A DNA stretch of 57,042 nt from Lysobacterales bacterium (GTDB lineage: Bacteria; Pseudomonadota; Gammaproteobacteria; Xanthomonadales; Marinicellaceae), in assembly GCA_027067055.1 (NCBI GenBank), contig JAMOMK010000011.1:1-57042 (forward strand), written 5' to 3'. The notes beneath the pieces were generated by a model that saw nothing but the letters and a program-made list of their open reading frames with translations, ran no database searches and was not told the origin of the DNA. Shown piece by piece: positions 1-8,444 of the stretch. Position 1 is the first letter of the stretch. The number at the start of each line of letters is the position of its first letter. The position numbers and the translations under genes were made by a program.

Positions 1-73
1 TAACACACCGCACATAGCAATGGTAATAGGGCGTGTCTTCTAAGCTAATTAATTGTTTTCTTGCTGTTGTCAT
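1..73 (-). CDS. REP-associated tyrosine transposase (RAYT), N-terminus only
   Basis: Only the first 24 codons lie in the window; the gene runs off the left edge. Reading leftwards from ATG at 73 the peptide starts MTTARKQLISLEDTPYYHCY, which matches the start of IS200-like Y1 transposases of the RAYT type (conserved Y-H-C-x-x-R near the N-terminus). The catalytic HUH motif and tyrosine would lie outside the window. A good ribosome binding site (AGGAG, about 7 bases before the ATG) supports this start. Known for the family: single-copy RAYTs mobilise or maintain short palindromic REP repeats nearby. The palindromic and direct repeats at 133-588, just upstream of this start, fit that association. 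Whether the gene is intact cannot be seen. Confidence 0.7.
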   Translation of the reverse strand, partial: MTTARKQLISLEDTPYYHCYVRCV

Positions 74-132
74 TTTGAGCTCCTGAAACGTAGTTTGTTC
101 CCGATTTTGGTAGTTTAACACAAAAGTAATTT

Positions 133-166
133 CATATAAACAACATGGGTGTCCTTGTATATTTAT
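133..166 (+). repeat. 34-bp direct repeat, copy 1
   Basis: A 34-base segment containing ACATGGGTGTCCTTGTAT is repeated without mismatch at 555-588, offset 422 bases. The two copies bracket the region upstream of the partial transposase. It is probably a RAYT-associated intergenic repeat or the ends of a small non-autonomous element (inference). Confidence 0.85.
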
Positions 167-240
167 CTTGTATATTTAAGAAGTGCCTGTCTATGTTATT
201 GGTTAACGATTTAACGGCTTGGAATTGGAGGGTTTTACCT

Positions 241-340
241 AAAAGGGTACTGACCCCAATAACTCTTGATTTTATTATAATACTGTTTCTCAATAAAACT
301 GTGTCCAGTGAATTGGGGGATGTTCAGGTAGACCCCTTTT
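241..340. repeat. REP-like inverted pair (REPIN-like)
   Basis: Two related short units face each other. At 241-261 the top strand reads AAAAGGGTACTGACCCCAAT. At 311-340 the segment begins AATTGGGG and ends GACCCCTTTT. Read on the opposite strand the second unit again has AAAAGGGGTC at one end and CCCCAATT at the other. Such AAAAGGG...CCCCAAT units in opposite orientation next to a RAYT gene are the expected form of a REP doublet. I see no gene in 74-641: the open frames here have no homology I recognise and no good ribosome binding site. Confidence 0.5.
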
Positions 341-554
341 TTGTCCCGTATGTTTATTGTTTCGATACTGATTCATTTCCTGCCTTTTTTTACAATTTTT
401 ATTTCAATATCTGACCTTCTAACATGTTCATTATTTGAATTAACTTCAAAAAACCAAAACCTTTCATTAACTACATTAAACATTCCATTATCATTACTGC
501 TTTTCATTTTTTCATCATCTGTCATCGGAATAAAGTCAATGCATATATTTTCTC

Positions 555-588
555 CATATAAACAACATGGGTGTCCTTGTATATTTAT
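555..588 (+). repeat. 34-bp direct repeat, copy 2
   Basis: This is the second perfect copy of the repeat at 133-166. It ends 53 bases before the exonuclease start codon, so the repeat pair spans almost the whole gap between the transposase and the exonuclease gene. Confidence 0.85.
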
Positions 589-641
589 TTCAAGCTAGAG
601 TTTATGGGTCTAGTGCCAATGTATAACTATCAAGGTTATTT

Positions 642-1154
642 ATGTCAATTGTGATGATAGATATAGAAAGTGACGGGCCAATTCCTGGTGATTATTCCAT
701 GATTTCATTTGGAGCTGTTATAGTAGATGAAAATTTAGATAAAACCTTTTACGGTAAACTTAAGCCAATTAGTAAAAAATGGATTCCTGATGCTCTAGCA
801 ATTTCCAAGTATACAAGAGAAGAAACACTTAAATTTGATGAGCCAAAAAAAGTTATGGAGCAATTTGAAATTTGGTTAAAAGAAAACTGCAAAACGAAGC
901 CAATGTTCTTCAGTGATAACAATGGCTTTGATTGGCAATTTATAAATTGGTATTTTCATCATTTCCTAGGAAAAAACCCATTCGGGTATAGTTCTACTAA
1001 CTTAGGCTCATTGTACAAAGGTTTAGTCGGAAACACTTTTAAAAATTTTAAACACCTTAGAAAAGCTAAACATACTCACAACCCAGTTGATGATGCAATT
1101 GGAAATGCAGAAGCTCTTCTGTACATGAAAAACCAAATGAATTTAAAAATTTAA
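642..1154 (+). CDS. DEDDh-type 3'-5' exonuclease
   Basis: A 170-residue single-domain protein of the DnaQ/RNase T superfamily. Visible catalytic residues are D7 and E9 in motif I (MIDIESDGP), D97 in the NGFDWQF motif, and H146 with D150/D151 in HNPVDDA, a complete DEDDh set. Such enzymes trim single-stranded DNA or RNA 3' ends using two metal ions. The size fits stand-alone exoribonuclease/exonuclease proteins rather than the polymerase epsilon subunit. An AAGG sequence six bases before the ATG supports the start. It stands alone, convergent with the immunity-like gene downstream, in an accessory region, so a role in phage or mobile-element biology is possible but not shown. The substrate cannot be told from sequence. 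Confidence 0.8.
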   Translation: MSIVMIDIESDGPIPGDYSMISFGAVIVDENLDKTFYGKLKPISKKWIPDALAISKYTREETLKFDEPKKVMEQFEIWLKENCKTKPMFFSDNNGFDWQFINWYFHHFLGKNPFGYSSTNLGSLYKGLVGNTFKNFKHLRKAKHTHNPVDDAIGNAEALLYMKNQMNLKI

Positions 1155-1192
1155 GAGGGTGTAGAACCTAATGTGCAAGCACTCTCAAATTT
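1147..1192. terminator. Possible bidirectional terminator
   Basis: An imperfect inverted repeat lies between the convergent exonuclease and immunity-like genes. AAATTTAAGAGGGTG at 1147-1161 faces CACTCTCAAATTT at 1180-1192. The stem is interrupted by a 2-base bulge and the loop is about 18 bases. A- and T-rich flanks on both sides would suit termination in both directions. This is weak evidence. Confidence 0.35.
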
Positions 1193-1194
1193 AA

Positions 1195-1557
1195 TTAATC
1201 AATCCTCAAACCAAGAAAATTGTCAACTGTTACAGTATAATTTTTAGATATGAATATTTCTTTTAAATGCTCACCAACGTTAACTAATAACTCTGTTGAA
1301 TCATTTGTCTCACATTCGATTAAAAGAAAATAGTTATATTCTCTTTTATTTTCAATAATGATATCGCCAAGGTTGCTTATTAAAGTGAGAGTCAAACCAA
1401 GTACTTCAAAAATATAATAATCACCTCCAAAGTTATCAGAATACCTAGATTGTACAATCTGATAGCTTGTTTGATTTACTGAAGAAATATTAAGAACACT
1501 TCTTATATCAATTGCAAGTTCATGTAATGTTTTATCTGTTTTAAAATATAATTCCAT
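1195..1557 (-). CDS. Putative immunity protein for the adjacent Rhs toxin
   Basis: A 120-residue protein with no family I can name. It is acidic, has no signal peptide or membrane segment, and looks like a small alpha/beta fold with alternating hydrophobic strands (YYIFEVLGLTLTLISN, NYFLLIECET). It starts 9 bases after the stop codon of the Rhs C-terminal toxin gene on the same strand. That is the standard arrangement of a polymorphic toxin and its cognate immunity gene. The function is therefore inferred from position only. It could instead be an unrelated hypothetical protein. Confidence 0.55.
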   Translation of the reverse strand: MELYFKTDKTLHELAIDIRSVLNISSVNQTSYQIVQSRYSDNFGGDYYIFEVLGLTLTLISNLGDIIIENKREYNYFLLIECETNDSTELLVNVGEHLKEIFISKNYTVTVDNFLGLRID

Positions 1558-1566
1558 AATCTCTAC

Positions 1567-2538
1567 CTAGTAAATATCTGTACTTGCTTTAACTGTTTCA
1601 TATCCTTTTTTACTATATATCCTGATACTTGACTTTCTACCTGTCATGTTACCAACTGCTTTTTCTGCTGAATGTAACTTGGGGAAAAATAATTTTGTTG
1701 CTGCAACAGATAATGCTCCATCTTTATTATGTGCACCTTGCTTCAAGCCTTGCTGATATAATTTATCACTAACAACAAAGAAATCTATATCACTAGCTTC
1801 ATCAAAAGCACCTCCTGTATGTTTAACACCTGTTGTTGAACTACCTCTTACACCAATAAGTGCATCATCAACATCTATAGCATTTTTAAATTGAGACATG
1901 GCATCATCAAATTGCTTTCCTTCTTTGAATCCAAGTGGAACTTTGGAACCTTTGCCCTTCCCAAATTTAAATCCAATTTTCAACCCTATTGCTTCAAGAG
2001 CTAAAGCAACATAGTCACCCTTAGTAGATAATGGTAATGTACTTACGCTACCCAATGCTTTCTTAGCTCGATAAATATAAATATCTTTCATATTTCGTGA
2101 TAAATTTGAAGCCTCAATTTCAAGAATTGTTTCTTCTAAAACACTCGGTGCAGCTCCTGAAATTTCTCCCATGGGACCTGGCCCATCTGATCCCCACCAA
2201 CTTACAAAACGATTCCAAATACCACCACCGTTTTGACTTTCCTTCTCTGAATTATCAGATTTGTCACTTTTTGAATTTTGTTGTTGTTCTCTAATCCCAT
2301 TATACATTTCCGTAATTGCATCCCTGCTAACTCCAAGAACACTAGCCATACTTTGATCCCATTGGCATGCATAATCATCAGAACCACATCTTGTGTCTTC
2401 ACCAAAATACCCACTTGGATCAGTCCCCGATAAAGGATTATTAAAAATATAAGTATAAGGATTCAAACTCTGTGTCGATGTAGGATTCTGAATAAAAGGG
2501 TCAACACTAAGGAACCGCCCATTATTATAATCATACAT
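1567..2538 (-). CDS. Orphan Rhs C-terminal toxin fragment with nucleotidyltransferase-like domain
   Basis: A 323-residue protein that begins inside the conserved end of an Rhs core. Residues 2-44 (YDYNNGRFLSVDP to GTDPSGY) are the RHS-associated core motif that precedes the variable toxin. The same frame continues five codons further upstream (VTHGR) and is then closed by TAA at 2554-2556, so the rest of the core is missing. After a linker (45-190) rich in Q, S, D and K, residues 225-258 carry VRGSS followed by SDIDFFVVSD. This G-S-S ... D-x-D pattern (G232-S234, D250, D252) is typical of the polymerase-beta nucleotidyltransferase fold. The toxin could modify RNA or protein by NMP transfer (inference). 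There is no export signal or full core, so it is either a displaced toxin cassette that recombines with a full Rhs gene or a decaying remnant. Confidence 0.7.
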   Translation of the reverse strand: MYDYNNGRFLSVDPFIQNPTSTQSLNPYTYIFNNPLSGTDPSGYFGEDTRCGSDDYACQWDQSMASVLGVSRDAITEMYNGIREQQQNSKSDKSDNSEKESQNGGGIWNRFVSWWGSDGPGPMGEISGAAPSVLEETILEIEASNLSRNMKDIYIYRAKKALGSVSTLPLSTKGDYVALALEAIGLKIGFKFGKGKGSKVPLGFKEGKQFDDAMSQFKNAIDVDDALIGVRGSSTTGVKHTGGAFDEASDIDFFVVSDKLYQQGLKQGAHNKDGALSVAATKLFFPKLHSAEKAVGNMTGRKSSIRIYSKKGYETVKASTDIY

Positions 2539-2648
2539 ACGGCCATGTGTGACTTAATGCATCGTACAACAACTTACATTAAAACCTTGACTTACCACCT
2601 CTTCTCGAAGTTTTTTTAATGCAACATGAAATTTAGTATGCCAATCTA

Positions 2649-2726
2649 ATGAAACAAGGTCAAGAAATTAATAGTGCCCGAGCTAAATATGGATTTACAG
2701 GGCGCCAATTGCTGATACTTATTTAA
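2649..2726 (+). pseudogene. Rhs-core remnant, opposite orientation
   Basis: The 25 codons from 2649 to the stop at 2724 contain NSARAKYGFTGRQL. It resembles the Rhs-core motif (Y-G-F-T-G-R-x-L-D) that normally stands some 20 residues before YYRARYYD...GRFLSVDP. Here it lies on the strand opposite to the Rhs toxin fragment and breaks off after QL, so the locus looks scrambled. The match is short. Confidence 0.4.
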
Positions 2727-2748
2727 TTAACAATTAACAATTAACAAT
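2725..2748 (+). repeat. Heptamer tandem repeat AATTAAC x3
   Basis: Three exact copies of AATTAAC (2725-2745) are followed by AAT. The last copy supplies the -35 element of the glyQ promoter. Other heptamer arrays with different units occur at 8495 and 51837. Confidence 0.8.
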
Positions 2749-2769
2749 CTTCAGATAATCCCTTATAAT
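2741..2769 (+). promoter_or_regulatory. sigma70 promoter of glyQS
   Basis: TTAACA at 2741-2746 and TATAAT at 2764-2769 are separated by 17 bases, close to the ideal sigma70 promoter. Transcription should start near 2776, giving a leader of about 25 bases. No clear Shine-Dalgarno sequence precedes the glyQ ATG. Confidence 0.75.
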
Positions 2770-2800
2770 CAACCGCTTTGTTAAAACTTTTAAAAACTCT

Positions 2801-3712
2801 ATGTTAACGTTTCAGGAAATTATTTTAAAACTGCAAGAATTTTGGGCGAAAAATGGTTGTGTGATTGTACAGCCTTTGGACTTGGAAGTCGGTGCAGGAA
2901 CTTTTCACCCAGCGACATTTTTACGTTCTATTGGCCCGGAGCCCTGGAACAGTGCTTATGTGCAGCCTTGCCGACGTCCAACTGATGGTCGTTATGGCGA
3001 AAATCCGAACCGTTTGCAACATTATTATCAGTTTCAAGTGGTATTGAAGCCATCACCTGACAATATCCAAGAATTGTATCTTGAGTCCTTAAAAGAACTG
3101 GGTATTGATACGCTTTTACATGATATTCGCTTTTTGGAAGATAATTGGGAATCCCCTACTCTGGGTGCTTGGGGTTTGGGCTGGGAAGTCTGGCTTAATG
3201 GCATGGAAGTGACACAGTTTACTTACTTTCAACAAGTTGGTGGCATCGAATGTCGTCCAGTGATGGGTGAAATCACTTATGGCTTGGAAAGACTTGCCAT
3301 GTATTTGCAAGAAAAAGACAGTATCTATGATTTGATTTGGGCAGAGACTCCAAATGGCACCGTCACTTATGGCGATGTCTTTCATCAAAACGAAGTGGAA
3401 CAATCCACTTACAATTTTGAGCACGCTAATGTCGAGATTTCATTGCAAGACTTTAATAATTGCGAAAGTGAGTGTTTGAAATTAATTGAAGCAAAACTGC
3501 CTCTGCCAGCCTATGAAAAAGCTTTAAAAGCATCGCATTACTTCAACCTATTGGATGCTAGAAAGGCCATTAGTGTAACTGAACGCCAACAGTATATTTT
3601 GCGTGTTCGCACCATGAGTAAGGCTGTTGCTGAAATGTATTACGACAGTCGTGAAGCACTTGGCTTTCCTGGATGTAAAACAAGTAAAGATAACGAAGGA
3701 GATGCCTCATGA
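2801..3712 (+). CDS. glyQ: Glycine--tRNA ligase alpha subunit
   Basis: A 303-residue protein, the usual length for GlyQ of the bacterial alpha2-beta2 glycyl-tRNA synthetase. It carries the catalytic core that activates glycine with ATP and charges tRNA-Gly. Family landmarks include [51 protein letters not shown] and the C-terminal [14 protein letters not shown]. The start is fixed by alignment with the family; the leader has no strong ribosome binding site. Its stop codon overlaps the glyS start by four bases (ATGA), so the subunits are translationally coupled and made in equal amounts. A near-consensus promoter lies just upstream. Confidence 0.98.
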   Translation: MLTFQEIILKLQEFWAKNGCVIVQPLDLEVGAGTFHPATFLRSIGPEPWNSAYVQPCRRPTDGRYGENPNRLQHYYQFQVVLKPSPDNIQELYLESLKELGIDTLLHDIRFLEDNWESPTLGAWGLGWEVWLNGMEVTQFTYFQQVGGIECRPVMGEITYGLERLAMYLQEKDSIYDLIWAETPNGTVTYGDVFHQNEVEQSTYNFEHANVEISLQDFNNCESECLKLIEAKLPLPAYEKALKASHYFNLLDARKAISVTERQQYILRVRTMSKAVAEMYYDSREALGFPGCKTSKDNEGDAS

Positions 3713-5781
3713 GTAACATTTTATTTGAACTGGGCACCGAAGAGTTACCACCAAAAGCATTAAATAATTTAGCCATGAGCTTGTACAATGGTGTAGTAGC
3801 CGAATTAGACAAAGCAGGAATTAGCTTTGATAAAGACAATTCGCGTTGGTTTGCTTCCCCTCGCCGTTTATCCTTTATTTTAAAAAACATCGATGCGGGG
3901 CAAGCTGATAAAAAAATGCAACGCAAAGGCCCAGCGGTCGTTGCTGCATTTGATGATGAGGGCAACCCTAAACCTGCAGCCATTGGCTTTGCTAAATCTG
4001 TTGGTGCCGAAGTGGCAGATTTACAGAGACTTAAAACCGACAAAGGCGAATGGTTAGTTTTTGACATTGAAGAAAAAGGGCGGAAAACAGCAGAGTTATT
4101 GCCTGATTTCATTCAAAACAGCATTAAAAAACTCCCTATCCCAAAACCAATGCGTTGGGGTAATAACAGTTTTAGCTTTATTCGCCCTGTGCATTGGATG
4201 ATCTTGTTGCAAGATGAGCAGATTATTCCTTTTGAAATGTTTGGGCTTGCCACAAGCAACCAATCTCGCGGCCACCGTTTTCACTTTCCTGATTACATTA
4301 CCATTAAGTCAGCAGACACTTATGTGCAACAATTGTTGGATGTGCGTGTTGAAGTGGATCAAATAACGCGCAAAGAAAAAGTTAAACAACAAGTTATCGC
4401 TATTGCAAAGACCATTAATGGCACTGCTCGTACTGATGATAGCTTGTTGGAAGAAGTCACAGCAATTGTTGAGTATCCTGTAGCAACTGTTGGCAGCTTT
4501 GATGAGGACTTTCTGCAAGTTCCTCCAGAGGCATTAATCTCATCTATGCAGAAGCACCAAAAATACTTCCCTGTATTTGATGATGACAATAAATTGATGC
4601 CAAACTTTGTAGCATTAGCAAACATCGAATCCAAAGATGTGGCGCAAGTGGTTAAAGGTTTTGAAAAAGTCATTCGTCCACGCTTAGCTGATGCACGTTT
4701 CTTCTGGGAACAAGACCAAAAGAAACCGCTTGATTCTCGCTTTGCTATGCTTGATAAAATGACCTTTGAAAAACAGTTGGGTTCTATCGGTGATAAGTGT
4801 AAACGCATTGGTAAAATCATGTTATCTCTTGGTAGCAAACTCAATTTGGACATTCACCAAATAGAACGTGCATCTACTTTGTTAAAGTGTGATTTAGTGA
4901 CAGATATGGTCGATGAATTTCCTGATTTACAAGGTATTATGGGCGGCTATTATGCCACAGCTCAAGGCGAACATGAAAATGTTGCCGCTGCCATAACCTC
5001 ACAGTATAAACCAACTTTCTCTGGTGATAGCATTCCTGAAACAACCTTAGGTCAAGCGTTGTCTTTGGCAGACAAAATGGATACACTTTGTGGGATTTTT
5101 GCTGTTGGTAAGAAACCAACAGGTAACAAAGACCCATTTGCTCTACGTCGTAGCGCATTAGGCATTATCCGAATTTTGCAAGAAGCCAAACTACCGGTAA
5201 ACCTTTATGAATTAATACAAACTAGCCTTAATCAGATTGCCATCGATTCACTGGATCATACCAGTGTGCAAAAAGACATTGAAGCTTTTATCAGTCAACG
5301 ACTCAAACACCGTTACTTAGAACAAGGTATAAGTCATGATATAGTTGATTCAGTTTTAAAGCTTAAACCTGAAAACTTAGATGATTGCAATGAAAGAATA
5401 ATTGCTTGTGTTGCATTTAAACAAAACCTTTCAGCACCTGCCTTAGCCGCAGCCAATAAAAGAATTAGCAATATTTTAAAGAAATCAGATGAAGTAATTG
5501 CTGATGATGTGACTATTTCATTACTGCAAGAACAAGAAGAGAAAAATCTCTACGGTGCAATCGAGTCAATTAAGAGAACTTTCACCCTAAAAGTCACTCA
5601 ACAACAATACGAACAAGCCTTTAATCATTTAGCTTCATTAGCGGAACCTGTTGATAACTTTTTTAACAAAGTAATGGTCAACAGTGATGACCAAGCAATA
5701 CGCTTAAATCGTTTAGCCTTATTAAAACAATTAAATCAGTTATTTAATGCCATTGCTGATATTTCTAGACTGGAAATTTAA
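3709..5781 (+). CDS. glyS: Glycine--tRNA ligase beta subunit
   Basis: A 690-residue protein, standard for GlyS. The N-terminus ([15 protein letters not shown]), the [32 protein letters not shown] stretch around residues 248-280 and the C-terminal DALR-type anticodon-binding region ([21 protein letters not shown]) are all present. With GlyQ it forms the tetrameric glycyl-tRNA synthetase in the cytoplasm. The gene is intact, overlaps glyQ by four bases and is followed by a hairpin terminator, so glyQS is a complete two-gene operon. Confidence 0.98.
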   Translation: MSNILFELGTEELPPKALNNLAMSLYNGVVAELDKAGISFDKDNSRWFASPRRLSFILKNIDAGQADKKMQRKGPAVVAAFDDEGNPKPAAIGFAKSVGAEVADLQRLKTDKGEWLVFDIEEKGRKTAELLPDFIQNSIKKLPIPKPMRWGNNSFSFIRPVHWMILLQDEQIIPFEMFGLATSNQSRGHRFHFPDYITIKSADTYVQQLLDVRVEVDQITRKEKVKQQVIAIAKTINGTARTDDSLLEEVTAIVEYPVATVGSFDEDFLQVPPEALISSMQKHQKYFPVFDDDNKLMPNFVALANIESKDVAQVVKGFEKVIRPRLADARFFWEQDQKKPLDSRFAMLDKMTFEKQLGSIGDKCKRIGKIMLSLGSKLNLDIHQIERASTLLKCDLVTDMVDEFPDLQGIMGGYYATAQGEHENVAAAITSQYKPTFSGDSIPETTLGQALSLADKMDTLCGIFAVGKKPTGNKDPFALRRSALGIIRILQEAKLPVNLYELIQTSLNQIAIDSLDHTSVQKDIEAFISQRLKHRYLEQGISHDIVDSVLKLKPENLDDCNERIIACVAFKQNLSAPALAAANKRISNILKKSDEVIADDVTISLLQEQEEKNLYGAIESIKRTFTLKVTQQQYEQAFNHLASLAEPVDNFFNKVMVNSDDQAIRLNRLALLKQLNQLFNAIADISRLEI

Positions 5782-5802
5782 AACCCATATAGAAGAAAAT
5801 CT

Positions 5803-5838
5803 AATGCCAATATGAACTGTTTTCATGTTGGCATTTTA
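5803..5838 (+). terminator. Terminator after glyS
   Basis: A 14-bp stem (AATGCCAATATGAA paired with TTCATGTTGGCATT, one G-T pair) closes a 5-base loop and is followed by a short T run. It lies 22 bases after the glyS stop and before the kinase gene. Confidence 0.7.
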
Positions 5839-5875
5839 GTGTTAAGATGGCACTATTCAATCAACTTAATCCTTA

Positions 5876-8341
5876 ATGGCATTGCATACCTTACAACCTG
5901 ATACCATGTTGCGTGAATACCGCATCATTAAACTTCTTGGTGAAGGTGGTTTTGGGTTGACTTATCTTGCTTTTGATACACATCTTGAAAAACATGTCGC
6001 TATCAAAGAATACATGCCTGCCGAACATGCCGTTCGAGAATCTGACTCAAAAATTGTCCCTCGTAGCAGTGCTTCTGAAAAAACTTACAAATGGGGTCTC
6101 AATGCTTTTATAAATGAAGCAAAAACTTTAGCCAAATTTGAAAACCCCAGCATTGTCAGAATTTATCGTTTTTTCAAAGAAAATGGCACAGCTTATATTG
6201 TTATGGAATACTGTCAAGGTGGTTGCTTAATCGACATTATTTCTAAAGATAAACCCATGGATGAGCAAAAGCTCAAAAAAATAATTACTTCAATTGTCAA
6301 TGGGTTACAACTCGTACATAAAGAAGGTATATTACATAGAGACATTAAACCTGACAATATCATGTTTCGCGCAAATGGCTCTGCTGTTTTAATTGATTTT
6401 GGTGCAGCTCGACATGCCATCGGAGATAAGTCACGAAAAGTCACAACTATCATTACTCCAGGCTATGCACCATTAGAACAATACAGTACTAAAGGGAAAA
6501 TTGGTCCGTGGTCAGATATTTATTCCTTAGCAGCAGTCGCCTATTTATGCATTACAGGAAAAAAACCACCTGATATCATGAATAGGTTACATGATGATAC
6601 CATTGCAAAATTATCTGACCGTCTTAATTCTTCAGCATTTCTTCAAGCCATTGACTTTGGTTTAATGCTACAGGTCAGTGATCGCCCCCAAAATTTATCT
6701 GACTGGTCTTCTTTATGGAATAAACAAAATAGTTCTGCTAAAATCACTCAGCCCAATAGTCCAATCCAAACTAAAGAAGCAATTTTTGCAAAAAAAGAAA
6801 TTAGCCCAGATACCCATTATTTTAAACCTCAAGCCATATCAGCACGGCCAACTATTTCTACGCGCGACCAGACTACTTTAAACACTCATAAATTTAATCA
6901 AGTTCACAAAACATCAGGCTTTGGATTCTTTAAGTGGCTACTTGTTTTGATTACTTTAATGATGTTGTCCGTTGTTGCTTATGTCGCATACGAACACATT
7001 ATTAACAAAAAAGAATTCAGTGAATTGCTTACAGTTAATGCCATGAAAACAAAGTGGAATTCATTCTTTACTCAGACACTAGACAAGCCACCAAAAATAA
7101 AAACACCAATTAAAAATGAATACATTCTAAGTGCTCAGAAAAAACTCAATTTTTTGGGTTATAAAGTTGCCCAAAATGGGGAGCTTGATATAAGAACCCA
7201 ACAAAGCATTAAAAAATTTGAACAAGACAATCAACTTGTTATTACAGGGGTAGTTGATGACATTCTTATCAATGAACTGTCTAACAAAATTGAAACGATG
7301 AAACAAGAAAACTGGAGTAAAGCACTTTCGACCAATACCGAAGAGGCCTATCAAACTTTTAGCGACAAACACCCAAATAGCCCACACCAAGAGGAGATTG
7401 AAGAAAATATAAGGCGATTAAAAGAACTCAAAACCATTCAACTTAAACAACTACAAATACAACAGCAACAAGAAGCTCTCGATTTAAAACAAAAAACTCA
7501 AAAACAAAGGTTAATTACAGTTACTCAAGAAAAGAAAAAGCTGATAAAAGAAATTCAAGCACAACTCATCAGGTTAAAATATAATGATTTAAATCAAACG
7601 GGAAACTTAGATTTACAGACTGAAAGTTTGATTAAAACCTACCAAAAACTGAAGAACTTACCAATAAATGGTTTACCAACTAAAACCTTGTTATTTAAAT
7701 TACAATCAGAAAGTAAATGGCCTGGTAGAGGTATTGGTGAGACCTTCAAAATATGCAATAATTGCCCTCAAATGGTGGTTATTAAAGCTGGCAGTTTCAC
7801 TATGGGCAATGAAACTGGACCAAGCACTCAGAAACCAGCACACAATGTGTATATTAAAGAATTTAGCATTAGTCAACGTCCAGTGAGTTTCAAACAATGG
7901 GACTCTTGTTATGCTGATGGATTTTGCACTTATCAGCCAAATGATGAGGGTAATGGTAGAAAACAAAACCCCGTAATAAACATTAACTACCAAGACAGCT
8001 TACAGTTTATTAATTGGTTAAAATCTTTATCTGGGAAAAACTACCAATTACCAAGCGAAGCTCAATGGGAATTTGCCGCAAGTTCAACAATACAAGGGAA
8101 TCCTTATCAATTAAAAAACCCAATCTATTCAATTACAGAATTAATTGCCGATTGCTGGCACCCTAATTACTTAGGAGCACCAACAGATGGAAGTGCAAGA
8201 AAGGACAGTATTTGTCAAAATGTAGTAACGCGTACAAACCTATCAAAAAAAAACAAATCATCGTTATATAATCGTACAAAACTAGGCAAGACAGAGCGAA
8301 AAAATACAGTTGGATTTAGAGTGACCGTTATTCAAGATTAA
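5876..8341 (+). CDS. Ser/Thr protein kinase with peptidoglycan-binding-like and FGE-like domains
   Basis: An 821-residue, single-pass membrane protein. Residues 15-275 are a Hanks-type kinase with G-loop GEGGFG (22-27), lysine K44 in VAIK, HRDIKPDN (154-161), DFG (174-176) and APLE (198-201), so it should be active. A membrane segment spans about 352-373. Outside it lie a peptidoglycan-binding-like repeat (414-468), a Q/K-rich coiled coil (505-560), a second such repeat (556-610) and a C-terminal formylglycine-generating-enzyme (FGE)-like domain (628-818). The FGE part keeps the MVVIKAGSFTMG start, LPSEAQWEFAA and the final GFRV. It lacks the usual R-G-G-S-W segment and the W-E-W motif, so it is more likely a sensor or binding domain than an enzyme. 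A cell-wall stress sensor is inferred. The next gene is a cyclic-di-GMP synthase. Confidence 0.9.
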   Translation: MALHTLQPDTMLREYRIIKLLGEGGFGLTYLAFDTHLEKHVAIKEYMPAEHAVRESDSKIVPRSSASEKTYKWGLNAFINEAKTLAKFENPSIVRIYRFFKENGTAYIVMEYCQGGCLIDIISKDKPMDEQKLKKIITSIVNGLQLVHKEGILHRDIKPDNIMFRANGSAVLIDFGAARHAIGDKSRKVTTIITPGYAPLEQYSTKGKIGPWSDIYSLAAVAYLCITGKKPPDIMNRLHDDTIAKLSDRLNSSAFLQAIDFGLMLQVSDRPQNLSDWSSLWNKQNSSAKITQPNSPIQTKEAIFAKKEISPDTHYFKPQAISARPTISTRDQTTLNTHKFNQVHKTSGFGFFKWLLVLITLMMLSVVAYVAYEHIINKKEFSELLTVNAMKTKWNSFFTQTLDKPPKIKTPIKNEYILSAQKKLNFLGYKVAQNGELDIRTQQSIKKFEQDNQLVITGVVDDILINELSNKIETMKQENWSKALSTNTEEAYQTFSDKHPNSPHQEEIEENIRRLKELKTIQLKQLQIQQQQEALDLKQKTQKQRLITVTQEKKKLIKEIQAQLIRLKYNDLNQTGNLDLQTESLIKTYQKLKNLPINGLPTKTLLFKLQSESKWPGRGIGETFKICNNCPQMVVIKAGSFTMGNETGPSTQKPAHNVYIKEFSISQRPVSFKQWDSCYADGFCTYQPNDEGNGRKQNPVININYQDSLQFINWLKSLSGKNYQLPSEAQWEFAASSTIQGNPYQLKNPIYSITELIADCWHPNYLGAPTDGSARKDSICQNVVTRTNLSKKNKSSLYNRTKLGKTERKNTVGFRVTVIQD

Positions 8342-8444
8342 CGACGTTTACAACATTAATCGTGAATAACTAGCATTTTGCGTACAAATCGAAGTAAAAT
8401 ATAACTGTAAGGAGTTTAAACCATTCTGAAAGACTGAGAAAAAA

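Noticed and set aside
145-598. Open frames of 85-89 codons on the plus strand
   Set aside because: They run through the REP-like and 34-bp repeats, have no ribosome binding site and no recognisable protein features; treated as chance frames.
8416-8440. AAGGAG with an ATT as a possible leader peptide start before the propeller gene
   Set aside because: The frame ends after four codons at TGA; no credible peptide.
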